From Acetoanaerobium noterae (lineage in GTDB: Bacteria > Bacillota > Clostridia > Peptostreptococcales > Filifactoraceae): a stretch of DNA of 64,000 nucleotides. The position numbers and the translations under genes are program-made. The notes under the pieces were generated by a model that was given only the letters and a program-made list of their open reading frames with translations, did not search any database and was not told the DNA's origin. Below, in pieces: positions 34,236 to 41,534 of this stretch. Each line of letters starts with the position of its first letter. The stretch's first letter is position 1. The stretch is from NCBI RefSeq assembly GCF_900168025.1, contig NZ_FUYN01000002.1, positions 212,343 to 276,342 on the forward strand, written 5' to 3'.

Positions 34236-35093
34236 ATGTCAATTGAATTTAATCCTATGAGGAGTCTTATTTATGTAGATGTAGTAAAAGAAGACTATAG
34301 GCACATGTTAAAGCATTGGTTATATCGTCATCATATTCCAGATAGCATTTCGCAATTTGGGCCCTATGTAACGAAGTATGCATTTTATCCAGCACTTCCA
34401 ACTCCACCAGAGGGTGACAGATTTGGAACTATAAGAATGCAGCTAACAGAGCATTACTGGACGGTCAATCCATTTACTAGTAACTTTAAAAATAAGGCCT
34501 TTACAGAGTTTTTTCCTATAGACATTTTAAAATGGCAAGGCAATATTCCTGATGACAGCAAGGTGGCGGCTTTGGAAGGAGAAGAAGTAGTCAAACTAGA
34601 AGGCGATGATGCTAGAGCAAGCGGTGGTGACAATGGTTGCCCTCCATTTATCTTTGCATTTGTACCTATTTGCTGGGAAGAAGATTTTAAAGGCTCTCAG
34701 CGAACTGTAGAAGATGGTCCAAATTACCGTTGGCAGTTTGTTATGAAATATCCAGAGGGAGTTACTATGAAAGAAGGAGATAAGTGGTTTTATGAGGAAA
34801 TGATTCCTAAGTTCAAAGATATGCCAGATGTACTTAGGATTTTATCAAGTAAAATCATTCAGCAAGTAAATGGATGTCCATACCATAGAGTGGTTGAGAT
34901 GTGGTTTAACTGTCCATCAGCTTGGTATAGATCAGCTGTAGAAAAAGCAAAAGAAATCAAAAAACCTTCATGGGCAAAATATGATGTTTTTCCATATTTA
35001 AAACCGAAGTTTGAAATTGCAAGCTTATTTTTAACTGATATTGCAGAAAGTGACAATTATAGTCAGTACCGTGGTTATATTACTATGCGCTAA
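34236..35093 (+). CDS. unassigned protein with EthD-like/dimeric alpha-beta barrel features
   Basis: 285 aa, not recognised with certainty. The N-terminal segment LIYVDVVKEDYRHMLKHWLYRHHIPDSI followed by a Tyr-rich strand resembles a dimeric alpha-beta barrel (EthD/ABM) half, with a second similar half at about 155-275 (YRWQFVMKYPEGVTMKEGDKWFYEEMIPKF). This tandem arrangement is seen in small-ligand enzymes, including ring-cleaving or heme-binding members. Many conserved His/Trp/Tyr residues (WLYRHH, HYWTVNP) suggest a catalytic pocket. Cytoplasmic, no signal. It is co-transcribed with the flavoprotein under sigma-54, so it probably acts on an aromatic or cyclic intermediate. Confidence 0.6.
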   Translation: MSIEFNPMRSLIYVDVVKEDYRHMLKHWLYRHHIPDSISQFGPYVTKYAFYPALPTPPEGDRFGTIRMQLTEHYWTVNPFTSNFKNKAFTEFFPIDILKWQGNIPDDSKVAALEGEEVVKLEGDDARASGGDNGCPPFIFAFVPICWEEDFKGSQRTVEDGPNYRWQFVMKYPEGVTMKEGDKWFYEEMIPKFKDMPDVLRILSSKIIQQVNGCPYHRVVEMWFNCPSAWYRSAVEKAKEIKKPSWAKYDVFPYLKPKFEIASLFLTDIAESDNYSQYRGYITMR

Positions 35094-35120
35094 ATAAATA
35101 TTATATGGGGGTACGATATT

Positions 35121-35345
35121 ATGAAGCTAAAAATATCTATTACTAACGGAATAATCGGTGGAGCTATCGGTGGGATAATATCTTTTGTTATTAACTATTT
35201 TCTAGTACCTGTACCACAAAACGCACTGCAAAATGGATTTGGTAATTTAATAAGCGGCTTAATAAGTGGTTTTCTAGCAGCATTTATTGGATTTATGATT
35301 TATCTGTCAAAGGAAAATAAGTCAGATTCAAAAATGATTTCTTAA
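35121..35345 (+). CDS. small two-helix membrane protein
   Basis: 74 aa. Two Gly-rich membrane helices (about 9-30 and 43-65) with a short loop and a Lys/Asp-rich cytoplasmic tail. No known family. GGGGG is about 11 nt before the ATG. 28 bp after the previous gene and followed by a terminator, so it is the last gene of the second sigma-54 transcript. Could be a subunit or anchor of the flavoprotein system. Confidence 0.6.
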   Translation: MKLKISITNGIIGGAIGGIISFVINYFLVPVPQNALQNGFGNLISGLISGFLAAFIGFMIYLSKENKSDSKMIS

Positions 35346-35358
35346 ATTAAAAATGATA

Positions 35359-35407
35359 AGAAGGTTATGTTCTAGAATATAAAATTTGGAACATAACCGT
35401 CTTTTTT
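35359..35407 (+). terminator. terminator of the second sigma-54 transcript
   Basis: GGTTATGTTC (35363-35372) with GAACATAACC (35389-35398), extended by flanking A/T pairs, and six T. It lies 17 nt after the small membrane gene and only 20 nt before the ptb start, so the ptb operon either has its own promoter nearby or depends on read-through. Confidence 0.85.
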
Positions 35408-35426
35408 ATGGAGGGTAAAAATATAA

Positions 35427-36332
35427 ATGGAATATAAAAGCTTTGATGACTTAATTAAAAAAGTTCAAAACTTAGGATCAAAGAAAAAAGTAGCAGTAGT
35501 TTCAGCTCAAGATGAACACACTTTAGAAGCAGTTTTTAAGGCTAAAAAAGATAATATAGTAGAGCCTATTCTAATAGGAAACAAGAAAAAAATAATAGAG
35601 ATTCTAAGTAGGTTACATGAAAGTGTGCTAGAGGAATCTATTATAAATGTAGAAAGTGATTCAGAAGCGGCAGAAAAAGCAGTAGAGCTGATAAATGAAA
35701 ATAAAGCTGATTTTATTATGAAGGGTAAAATTCAAACAGCGGATTTATTAAGAGCAGTTGTAAATAAAGAAAATGGACTAAGAACTGGAAAGGTTATGTC
35801 ACATATAGTTATTCATGAAATTCCTACATATCACAAGCTTCTTGCAGTCACAGATGGTGGAATGATGATGTATCCAAACCTTGATGAGAAAAAGCAGATT
35901 TTAGAAAACGCTGTAAGTACATTTTTAGCACTTGGTTATGAAAATCCCAAAGTAGCTGTATTGGCAGCTGTTGAAACTGTGAATCCTAAAATGCAAGAAT
36001 CTGTGGATGCAGATCTGCTTAAAAAAATGAATATAAAAGGTGAAATAATAAACTGCATAGTAGAAGGACCGATATCCTATGACTTGACAATGAGCAAGGA
36101 ATCAGCAAGTATTAAAGGCTTTGTGAGCCCTGTAACTGGTGAAGCTGATATTATTATGGTTCCAAATATAACAGTAGGAAATATTCTAGGAAAGTCTTTA
36201 GTGTATTCTGCTGGAGCAAAAATGGCAGGCTTTATAGTTGGAGCAAAGGTTCCAATAGTTTTAACCTCGAGAGGTTCTACTTCAGAGGAAAAATACTTGT
36301 CACTAGCACTATCTGCATCAGCAGTAAAATAA
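35427..36332 (+). CDS. ptb: phosphate butyryltransferase-type acyltransferase
   Basis: Converts acyl-CoA and phosphate to acyl phosphate. 301 aa, the normal Ptb length (Pta is about 330). PTA_PTB fold: KKVAVVSAQDEHTLEAV at the N-terminus, EPILIGNKKKI, ADFIMKGKIQTADLLRAV, MMMYPNLDEKKQIL, and the phosphate-binding VGNILGKSLVYSAGAKMAGFIVGAKVPIVLTSRG. It heads a ptb-iorA-iorB-membrane-buk operon. The substrate may be butyryl-CoA, or an aryl- or branched acyl-CoA made by the IOR encoded next to it. Confidence 0.88.
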   Translation: MEYKSFDDLIKKVQNLGSKKKVAVVSAQDEHTLEAVFKAKKDNIVEPILIGNKKKIIEILSRLHESVLEESIINVESDSEAAEKAVELINENKADFIMKGKIQTADLLRAVVNKENGLRTGKVMSHIVIHEIPTYHKLLAVTDGGMMMYPNLDEKKQILENAVSTFLALGYENPKVAVLAAVETVNPKMQESVDADLLKKMNIKGEIINCIVEGPISYDLTMSKESASIKGFVSPVTGEADIIMVPNITVGNILGKSLVYSAGAKMAGFIVGAKVPIVLTSRGSTSEEKYLSLALSASAVK

Positions 36333-36355
36333 GATGGAAGGAAAGGTAGAGATAT

Positions 36356-38137
36356 ATGAAAAAATTACTAACAGGAAATGAAGCTATTGCTCGTGGAGCC
36401 TGGGAAGCTGGAGTGAAATTTGCATCTGCATATCCAGGAACTCCAAGTACAGAAATACTTGAAAATACAGCATTATATAAAGAAGATATTTTAGCTGAAT
36501 GGGCACCAAATGAAAAAGTCGCACTAGAAGCAGTGATAGGAGCATCTTTTGCTGGAGCAAGAACTTTTGCCGCTATGAAGCATGTGGGAGTGAATGTAGC
36601 AGCAGATCCATTGTTTACATTTTCCTATACAGGAGTAAATGGAGGGATGGTTTTAATTTCTGCTGATGAACCAGGTTATCATTCTTCTCAAAATGAACAA
36701 GACAATAGAAACTATGCAAAATTTGCAAAAATTCCTATGCTAGAGCCATCAGATAGTCAAGAATCAAAAGATATGATGAAGCTGGCTTTTGAGATAAGTG
36801 AAGATTATAACACTCCTGTTATGCTTAGAGTAACTACTAGAGTATGTCATTCAAAGAGCATAGTTAAGTGTAGTGATAGACAAGAAGCAGGAATAAAGGA
36901 ATATTCTAAGGATTTAAATAGATATCCAGTACCATCAAATGTTGGCGGGATGAGAAAAAGAGTAGAAGAAAGACTGACAAAGCTACAAGATTATTCGAAT
37001 AATACAAAGCTTAACTTTATTGAGTGGAATAATAAAAAGATTGGAGTAATTGCATCAGGAGCTTGCTATAGATATGCAAAGGAAGTTTTTGGGGATTCAG
37101 TTTCTTATTTGAAATTGGGCTTTACAAATCCTCTTCCTAACGAAAAGCTTGTAGAATTTTGCAGTGAAGTAGAAAAAATATATGTTATTGAGGAAAATGA
37201 TTCATATATAGAGGACCAAGTTAGAATATTAGGCTTTGATTGCTTAGGAAATAATTTCTTTCCATATACAGGCGAGATGACTCCAGATGTAATCAGAAAT
37301 ACTGTTTATGGCAAGACAAATGATACTTTAGATTACGATAGTGCCAAGGTAGTTCCAAGACCACCTACACTATGTGCAGGATGTCCTCATAGAGGTTTCT
37401 TCTTAGAACTAAAAAAGAAGAAAAATGTTGTAGTGTCAGGAGATATAGGTTGCTATGGTCTAGGCCATGCTGACCCATATAATGTAGGAGACTGGTGCAT
37501 AGCTATGGGAGCAAGCCTAAGCATGGGTCACGGAGCACAGCAAGTTTTCAATATGAAAGAAAACTCAAATACTAGAGTTGTTTCAATGCTTGGAGATTCA
37601 ACATTCTTTCACACAGGAATGAATTCGCTTTTGGATGTAGTTTATAATTCTAGCAACACTGTCAATGTAATACTAGATAATAGAATTACTGGAATGACTG
37701 GGCATCAGGAGAATCCTGGAACAGGCTATACCTTACAAGGTAAAAAGACTAAAGAAGTTGATATAGAAAAGGTAGTAAGAGCATTTGGTATGGAAAATGT
37801 AGTAGTGATAAATCCTAATGATTTAACGGCAGTCAAAAATGCTCTTGATTGGGCGCTTAGCTTAGATGAGCCTTCAGTAATTATTACAAGATGGCCATGT
37901 GTACTCAAAAAGCTTTCAATTGAAGATGAAAAAGAATTTGAGGGAGTTTTTAAGAGCAAGTGCAAAGTAGATACAGATAAATGCATTGGATGTAAAGCGT
38001 GTATCAGAACTGGGTGTCCAGCTATATCATTTGACAAGGATAAAAAGAAATCCAGCATAAGCCCAGATTCTTGTGTAGGATGCGAGGTATGTCTTCAAGT
38101 ATGCCCAGTTAAAGCTATTGGAAAGGTGGAAGCATAA
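36356..38137 (+). CDS. iorA: indolepyruvate:ferredoxin oxidoreductase, alpha subunit
   Basis: Oxidatively decarboxylates aryl pyruvates to arylacetyl-CoA with ferredoxin as acceptor. 593 aa, normal length. Pyrimidine-binding domain at the N-terminus (GNEAIARGAWEAGVKFASAYPGTPSTE), transketolase-like middle region, TPP-binding domain with VSGDIGCYGLGH and MGASLSMGHG, and two C-terminal 4Fe-4S clusters (CIGCKACIRTGCP and CVGCEVCLQVCP, each followed by the fourth Cys). GGAAAGGTAGAG precedes the ATG. 24 bp after ptb. Confidence 0.94.
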   Translation: MKKLLTGNEAIARGAWEAGVKFASAYPGTPSTEILENTALYKEDILAEWAPNEKVALEAVIGASFAGARTFAAMKHVGVNVAADPLFTFSYTGVNGGMVLISADEPGYHSSQNEQDNRNYAKFAKIPMLEPSDSQESKDMMKLAFEISEDYNTPVMLRVTTRVCHSKSIVKCSDRQEAGIKEYSKDLNRYPVPSNVGGMRKRVEERLTKLQDYSNNTKLNFIEWNNKKIGVIASGACYRYAKEVFGDSVSYLKLGFTNPLPNEKLVEFCSEVEKIYVIEENDSYIEDQVRILGFDCLGNNFFPYTGEMTPDVIRNTVYGKTNDTLDYDSAKVVPRPPTLCAGCPHRGFFLELKKKKNVVVSGDIGCYGLGHADPYNVGDWCIAMGASLSMGHGAQQVFNMKENSNTRVVSMLGDSTFFHTGMNSLLDVVYNSSNTVNVILDNRITGMTGHQENPGTGYTLQGKKTKEVDIEKVVRAFGMENVVVINPNDLTAVKNALDWALSLDEPSVIITRWPCVLKKLSIEDEKEFEGVFKSKCKVDTDKCIGCKACIRTGCPAISFDKDKKKSSISPDSCVGCEVCLQVCPVKAIGKVEA

Positions 38138-38138
38138 A

Positions 38139-38708
38139 ATGGTAAAGAGCATTTTGTTGGTAGGAGTAGGTGGCCAAGGCACAATTCTTGCGAGTAAATT
38201 ACTGACTACTGGACTTATGGAAGCAGGCTATGATGTGAAAATGAGCGAAATTCATGGTATGTCACAAAGGGGAGGCTCTGTATCCTCTCAGGTTAGATAT
38301 GGAGATGAGATTCAGTCACCAGTGATAGAAATTGGAGGAGCAGATATACTTGTGTCATTTGAAAAGATGGAAGCCTTGAGATGGTTTAAATATTTAAAAC
38401 CAAATGGAAAAGTAATTGTAAATGATTATGAAATTGACTCTATGCCTATTCTTTCAGGAAAAGAAGAGTATTCTCAAGGAATAATAGATGAAATTTCAAG
38501 TAGAGCTTCGACTATAGTTATAGATGCTCAAAAATATGCTCTGCAACTTGGAAATTCAAAGGTAATGAATGTAATTTTGCTTGGAAGCATAATTAAAGCT
38601 ATGGAGCTTGAAGCTATAAATTGGGAAAAGATAGTTAGAGATAATGTGAAGCCTCAATTTGTAGAAGTAAATTTAAAAGCAATTGAAGTAGGAATGAATT
38701 TATTATAA
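38139..38708 (+). CDS. iorB: indolepyruvate:ferredoxin oxidoreductase, beta subunit
   Basis: Gamma-domain subunit of IOR, 189 aa. SILLVGVGGQGTILASKLL (nucleotide/CoA-binding loop), KMSEIHGMSQRGGSVSSQVRYG (family hallmark), and the C-terminal helix VNLKAIEVGMNLL. The ATG at 38139 is one base after the iorA stop with AGGTGG upstream; earlier in-frame ATGs lie inside iorA. Makes the alpha2beta2 enzyme with the preceding gene product. Confidence 0.92.
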   Translation: MVKSILLVGVGGQGTILASKLLTTGLMEAGYDVKMSEIHGMSQRGGSVSSQVRYGDEIQSPVIEIGGADILVSFEKMEALRWFKYLKPNGKVIVNDYEIDSMPILSGKEEYSQGIIDEISSRASTIVIDAQKYALQLGNSKVMNVILLGSIIKAMELEAINWEKIVRDNVKPQFVEVNLKAIEVGMNLL

Positions 38709-38718
38709 GAGGTGAAAG

Positions 38719-39375
38719 ATGAAAAAAGGTGATTTTGTATGGATAGCAGCTTTATTGGTTTGGGTGCTTATTTTAGTAGTACCTTCCTCTAGAGCTTTGT
38801 TTATAAGTGTAACTGATGCTCATCCTTATGCAGGAGGATTTATAAAGTTTGCTATCTTAGCAAGCATGGGAGACATGCTGGGAATTAGAGTTATAAAGGG
38901 TGAGTGGACTGCTCCGAAAGGCCTTATGTATAAAGCCTTGGTATGGGGAATTATTGGATTAATGGTAACTCTTGTGTTTACAGTTTTTATGGGTGGAGCT
39001 GCAGCAGCTCAAGCATCAGGAAAATTGCCTTTTAATGGTTCAATTTTGGCACAGGCTTTTTTTGGAAGCAGTATTATGAATGTCACTTTTGGCCCTATGA
39101 TGATGGTATTTCACAGGTTCACAGATATGTATATAGATAGCAAATGCGATAATAAAGAAGCTAAAGTTACTATGAGAGAGCTTATTGAAAAGAATGATTG
39201 GAATTCTTTAGTTGAATTTAGTTGGCTTAAAACCTGTCCGTTCTTTTGGATACCTGCTCATACTATAGTTTTTTTACTTCCATCACATTATAGAGTTATT
39301 GTATCAGCATTTTTATCAATAGCTCTTGGCTTGTTGCTTGCTTTTGCGAAAAAGGAGAGTCATAATGAAGTATAA
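38719..39375 (+). CDS. Mpv17/PMP22-like membrane protein
   Basis: 218 aa with about four membrane helices. The C-terminal segment WLKTCPFFWIPAHTIVFLLPSHYRVIVSA resembles the Mpv17 signature (W-x-PA-x4-F-x3-P-x2-YRV), a family better known in eukaryotic organelles with a few bacterial members. The first 30 residues form a signal-anchor helix. Its last 11 nt overlap the buk start, so translation is coupled. A transport or channel role for the acid made by Ptb/Buk would fit the position but is inference. Confidence 0.65.
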   Translation: MKKGDFVWIAALLVWVLILVVPSSRALFISVTDAHPYAGGFIKFAILASMGDMLGIRVIKGEWTAPKGLMYKALVWGIIGLMVTLVFTVFMGGAAAAQASGKLPFNGSILAQAFFGSSIMNVTFGPMMMVFHRFTDMYIDSKCDNKEAKVTMRELIEKNDWNSLVEFSWLKTCPFFWIPAHTIVFLLPSHYRVIVSAFLSIALGLLLAFAKKESHNEV

Positions 39376-40432
39376 TATTTTAGCTATAAACCCTGGTTCA
39401 ACATCTACAAAGTTAGCTTTGTATGAGAATGATAAAGAAATTTTTTGTAATACCTTGGAGCATTCTGCAGAGGAAATTGAGAAGTACGATAAAATACAAG
39501 ATCAATTTGAAATGAGAAAAAATCTAGTAATTTCTTCTCTCCTTGAGAAAGGATATGACATTAAAAGCTTATCTGCAGTAGTCGGAAGAGGGGGCATGGT
39601 TCCGAAAGTAAAATCTGGAGCCTATAAAGTCAATGAAACTATGGTGGATAGACTTAAGTTTAATCCTGTCATAGAACATGCATCGAATTTAGGAGCTTTA
39701 ATAGCTTATGAAATTGCAAATGAGGTCAATATTTCTGCTTATATATACGATTCTGTCAGGGTGGATGAGCTTAAGGATGTCGCAAGAATTTCTGGTATGC
39801 CTGAAATTCCTAGAACAAGTACAAGTCATGCTTTAAATTCAAGAGCCATGGCTATGAAAGTAGCTAAAATGAATGGCAAGAAATATTCTGATATGAATTT
39901 TGTAGTTGCTCATCTTGGTGGAGGAATATCTGTAAGTGTTCATGAAAAAGGAAGAATGGTGGATATTTTAGCAGATGACGAAGGCCCATTTTCGCCTGAA
40001 CGTGCAGGAAGAGTGCCCTGTAAAGAGCTAATAGATTTATGTTACTCAGGGGAATTTGATAAAAAAACTATGAACAAAAAATTAAGAGGAAATGGCGGAC
40101 TTAAAGCTTATCTAAATACAGTTGATGTAAGAGAAGTTGAAGAAATGATTGAAAGAAATGATGAAAAGGCAAAGCTTGTTTTAGAAGCGATGGCTTATCA
40201 AGTTGCAAAAGGTATTGGTGACCTTTCGACAGTTGTTGAAGGTAAAGTCGATGCTATTGTACTTACAGGAGGAATCGCTTATTCTAAGAGAATCACAGCT
40301 TTGATTAAAAAAAGAGTAGAGTTTATTGCTCCAGTTGAGATAATGCCTGGAGAAAATGAAATGGAGTCCCTTGCTATGGGAATACAAAGGGTGCTTAAAG
40401 GAGAAGAAGAAGCATCTGAATATAGCGAGTAG
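39365..40432 (+). CDS. buk: butyrate kinase-type acyl kinase
   Basis: Makes ATP and the free acid from acyl phosphate. 355 aa, normal for Buk. ASKHA fold: ILAINPGSTSTKLALYEN (phosphate 1), VVGRGGMVPKVKSGAY, RTSTSHALNSRAMA, FVVAHLGGGISVSVHEKGRMVDI (phosphate 2), GPFSPERAGRVP, and IVLTGGIAYSKR (adenosine). The ATG at 39365 follows AAAGGAGAG; an earlier in-frame ATG at 39326 is inside the preceding gene. With Ptb it forms the substrate-level phosphorylation module ending the operon. Confidence 0.94.
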   Translation: MKYNILAINPGSTSTKLALYENDKEIFCNTLEHSAEEIEKYDKIQDQFEMRKNLVISSLLEKGYDIKSLSAVVGRGGMVPKVKSGAYKVNETMVDRLKFNPVIEHASNLGALIAYEIANEVNISAYIYDSVRVDELKDVARISGMPEIPRTSTSHALNSRAMAMKVAKMNGKKYSDMNFVVAHLGGGISVSVHEKGRMVDILADDEGPFSPERAGRVPCKELIDLCYSGEFDKKTMNKKLRGNGGLKAYLNTVDVREVEEMIERNDEKAKLVLEAMAYQVAKGIGDLSTVVEGKVDAIVLTGGIAYSKRITALIKKRVEFIAPVEIMPGENEMESLAMGIQRVLKGEEEASEYSE

Positions 40433-40466
40433 AAGAACTATAAATAATTATTTAGAGGTATAAATA

Positions 40467-40494
40467 AAGACGATGCCGATGCATCGTCTTTTAT
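40467..40494 (+). terminator. terminator of the ptb-buk operon, twin of the pilus terminator
   Basis: Perfect 10-bp stem (40467-40476 with 40481-40490), tetraloop CGAT, then T. Its 24-base core is identical to that at 26335-26358. Confidence 0.9.
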
Positions 40495-40546
40495 AATCTT
40501 AAAAAATAAATTATTTAAAAGTTTTTCGATTATAATCGAATAAATA

Positions 40547-40574
40547 TTGATATTATTTTTTTGTAGGGTATACT
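40547..40574 (+). promoter_or_regulatory. promoter of a possible small RNA
   Basis: TTGATA (40547-40552), 16-nt spacer, TATACT (40569-40574): a good sigma-A promoter with no reading frame downstream on the plus strand. Confidence 0.6.
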
Positions 40575-40581
40575 CCATGCC

Positions 40582-40682
40582 TAGAGTACCGAGGGCTTCC
40601 GACTATAGTTGAACTTTGTTATATAGGTGCTGTATTTTACGCTTAAATTAAAAAAGACGCTGAATCCACAGCGTCTTTTTTT
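40582..40682 (+). ncRNA. candidate orphan small RNA, about 100 nt
   Basis: Between the promoter at 40547 and a perfect intrinsic terminator at 40656 lies about 75 nt without a start codon plus ribosome site. The 5' part (AGAGTACCGAGGGCTTCCG and beyond) is more G/C-rich than the surrounding DNA and contains CTATAG and CTATAT segments that could pair. I do not recognise it as 6S, SRP, tmRNA, or a known riboswitch. The boundaries are inferred from the promoter and terminator. Confidence 0.5.
40656..40682. terminator. perfect terminator hairpin, probably bidirectional
   Basis: GACGCTG (40656-40662) with CAGCGTC (40669-40675), followed by seven T on the plus strand and by a T-run on the minus strand too. 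It would end the candidate small RNA (plus) and the transglycosylase gene (minus). Confidence 0.88.
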
Positions 40683-40736
40683 GCCCTTTAAAAATTAAAA
40701 CAATCAATTAAAAACAAAAAACTTTTTACACGATTT

Positions 40737-41285
40737 TTAGTGACTTGCTACATAAGTTGCAACATAAGTTTTTATGGTTTCCATTTTTGCAGATACTTGG
40801 CTTTGGTATTTCGTAGAGTAGTTTCCTTTGTTTACTCTAGTTGTACCTTGGTTGTATGCGCTAAGTGCTTTAAGCACATCTCCACCATATGACTGAATAT
40901 GTCCGCTAAGATAACGCGTACCAAAATCGATATTTATATCTGAGTTGTATAAGTCTTCGCTAGTATAGCCGTATGCTTTTCCTGTGTTGACATGGATTTG
41001 CATTGCGCCGATACATCTGTTGTAAGTAAGGCTTGGGTTGAAGTTACTTTCTTGCCATATTACTGCAGCAATTAGCTCTTTATCTACGTTGTAATTAGCA
41101 CTTGCCTTGTTTATCGATTTCATAAGATTGTTTAATGCCTGGTCGCTAAGCTTAGAATTTTTGCTCGACATGAAAGTTTTTAGGGCGTCGTCACTTTTGA
41201 TGCTATCATCCTGTACTTCTGCATATGTAAGATTTGAACCTAACAATGCTAGGATGAAAGCGAAAACTACGATAAGCTTTCTCAT
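40737..41285 (-). CDS. secreted lytic transglycosylase (SLT, GH23)
   Basis: Cleaves peptidoglycan glycan strands outside the cell. 182 aa: signal peptide (RKLIVVFAFILALLGSNLTYA, cleavage near residue 22), then a compact SLT domain with catalytic Glu in AAVIWQESNFNP, then GAMQIHVNTG (usually GLMQI), an NINFGTRYL-like segment (DINIDFGTRYL) and ALSAYNQGTTRV. No LysM or other wall-binding repeat. GGAGTG precedes the ATG. Such small SLTs open the wall for pili or exporters, or work in wall turnover. Confidence 0.9.
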   Translation of the reverse strand: MRKLIVVFAFILALLGSNLTYAEVQDDSIKSDDALKTFMSSKNSKLSDQALNNLMKSINKASANYNVDKELIAAVIWQESNFNPSLTYNRCIGAMQIHVNTGKAYGYTSEDLYNSDINIDFGTRYLSGHIQSYGGDVLKALSAYNQGTTRVNKGNYSTKYQSQVSAKMETIKTYVATYVASH

Positions 41286-41477
41286 TCTTTCACTCCTCTA
41301 TTTTTTATTATTTCTAAATTGCTTAGCCAAGTATTTGTTTATTATAGTGCAAAGAAAACAGTTTATCAACCTTTTTGAGCAAAAAAGTTACAAAGAAGTA
41401 ACAGAATATTTACAACATTTCCCTGTAAATCCCATGAAATGCACATTCTTCATTGGATACAAGTTGTAACTTTTTTC

Positions 41478-41510
41478 GAAAAAAATAGTGCCGATTTTAC
41501 AATCAGCACT
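41478..41510 (-). terminator. terminator of the NamZ-like gene
   Basis: On the minus strand AGTGCTGATT pairs with AATCGGCACT (one wobble), then a T-run. It begins about 25 nt after the stop codon. Confidence 0.8.
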
Positions 41511-41534
41511 ACTCGGTTTAATGAAATATTAAAT

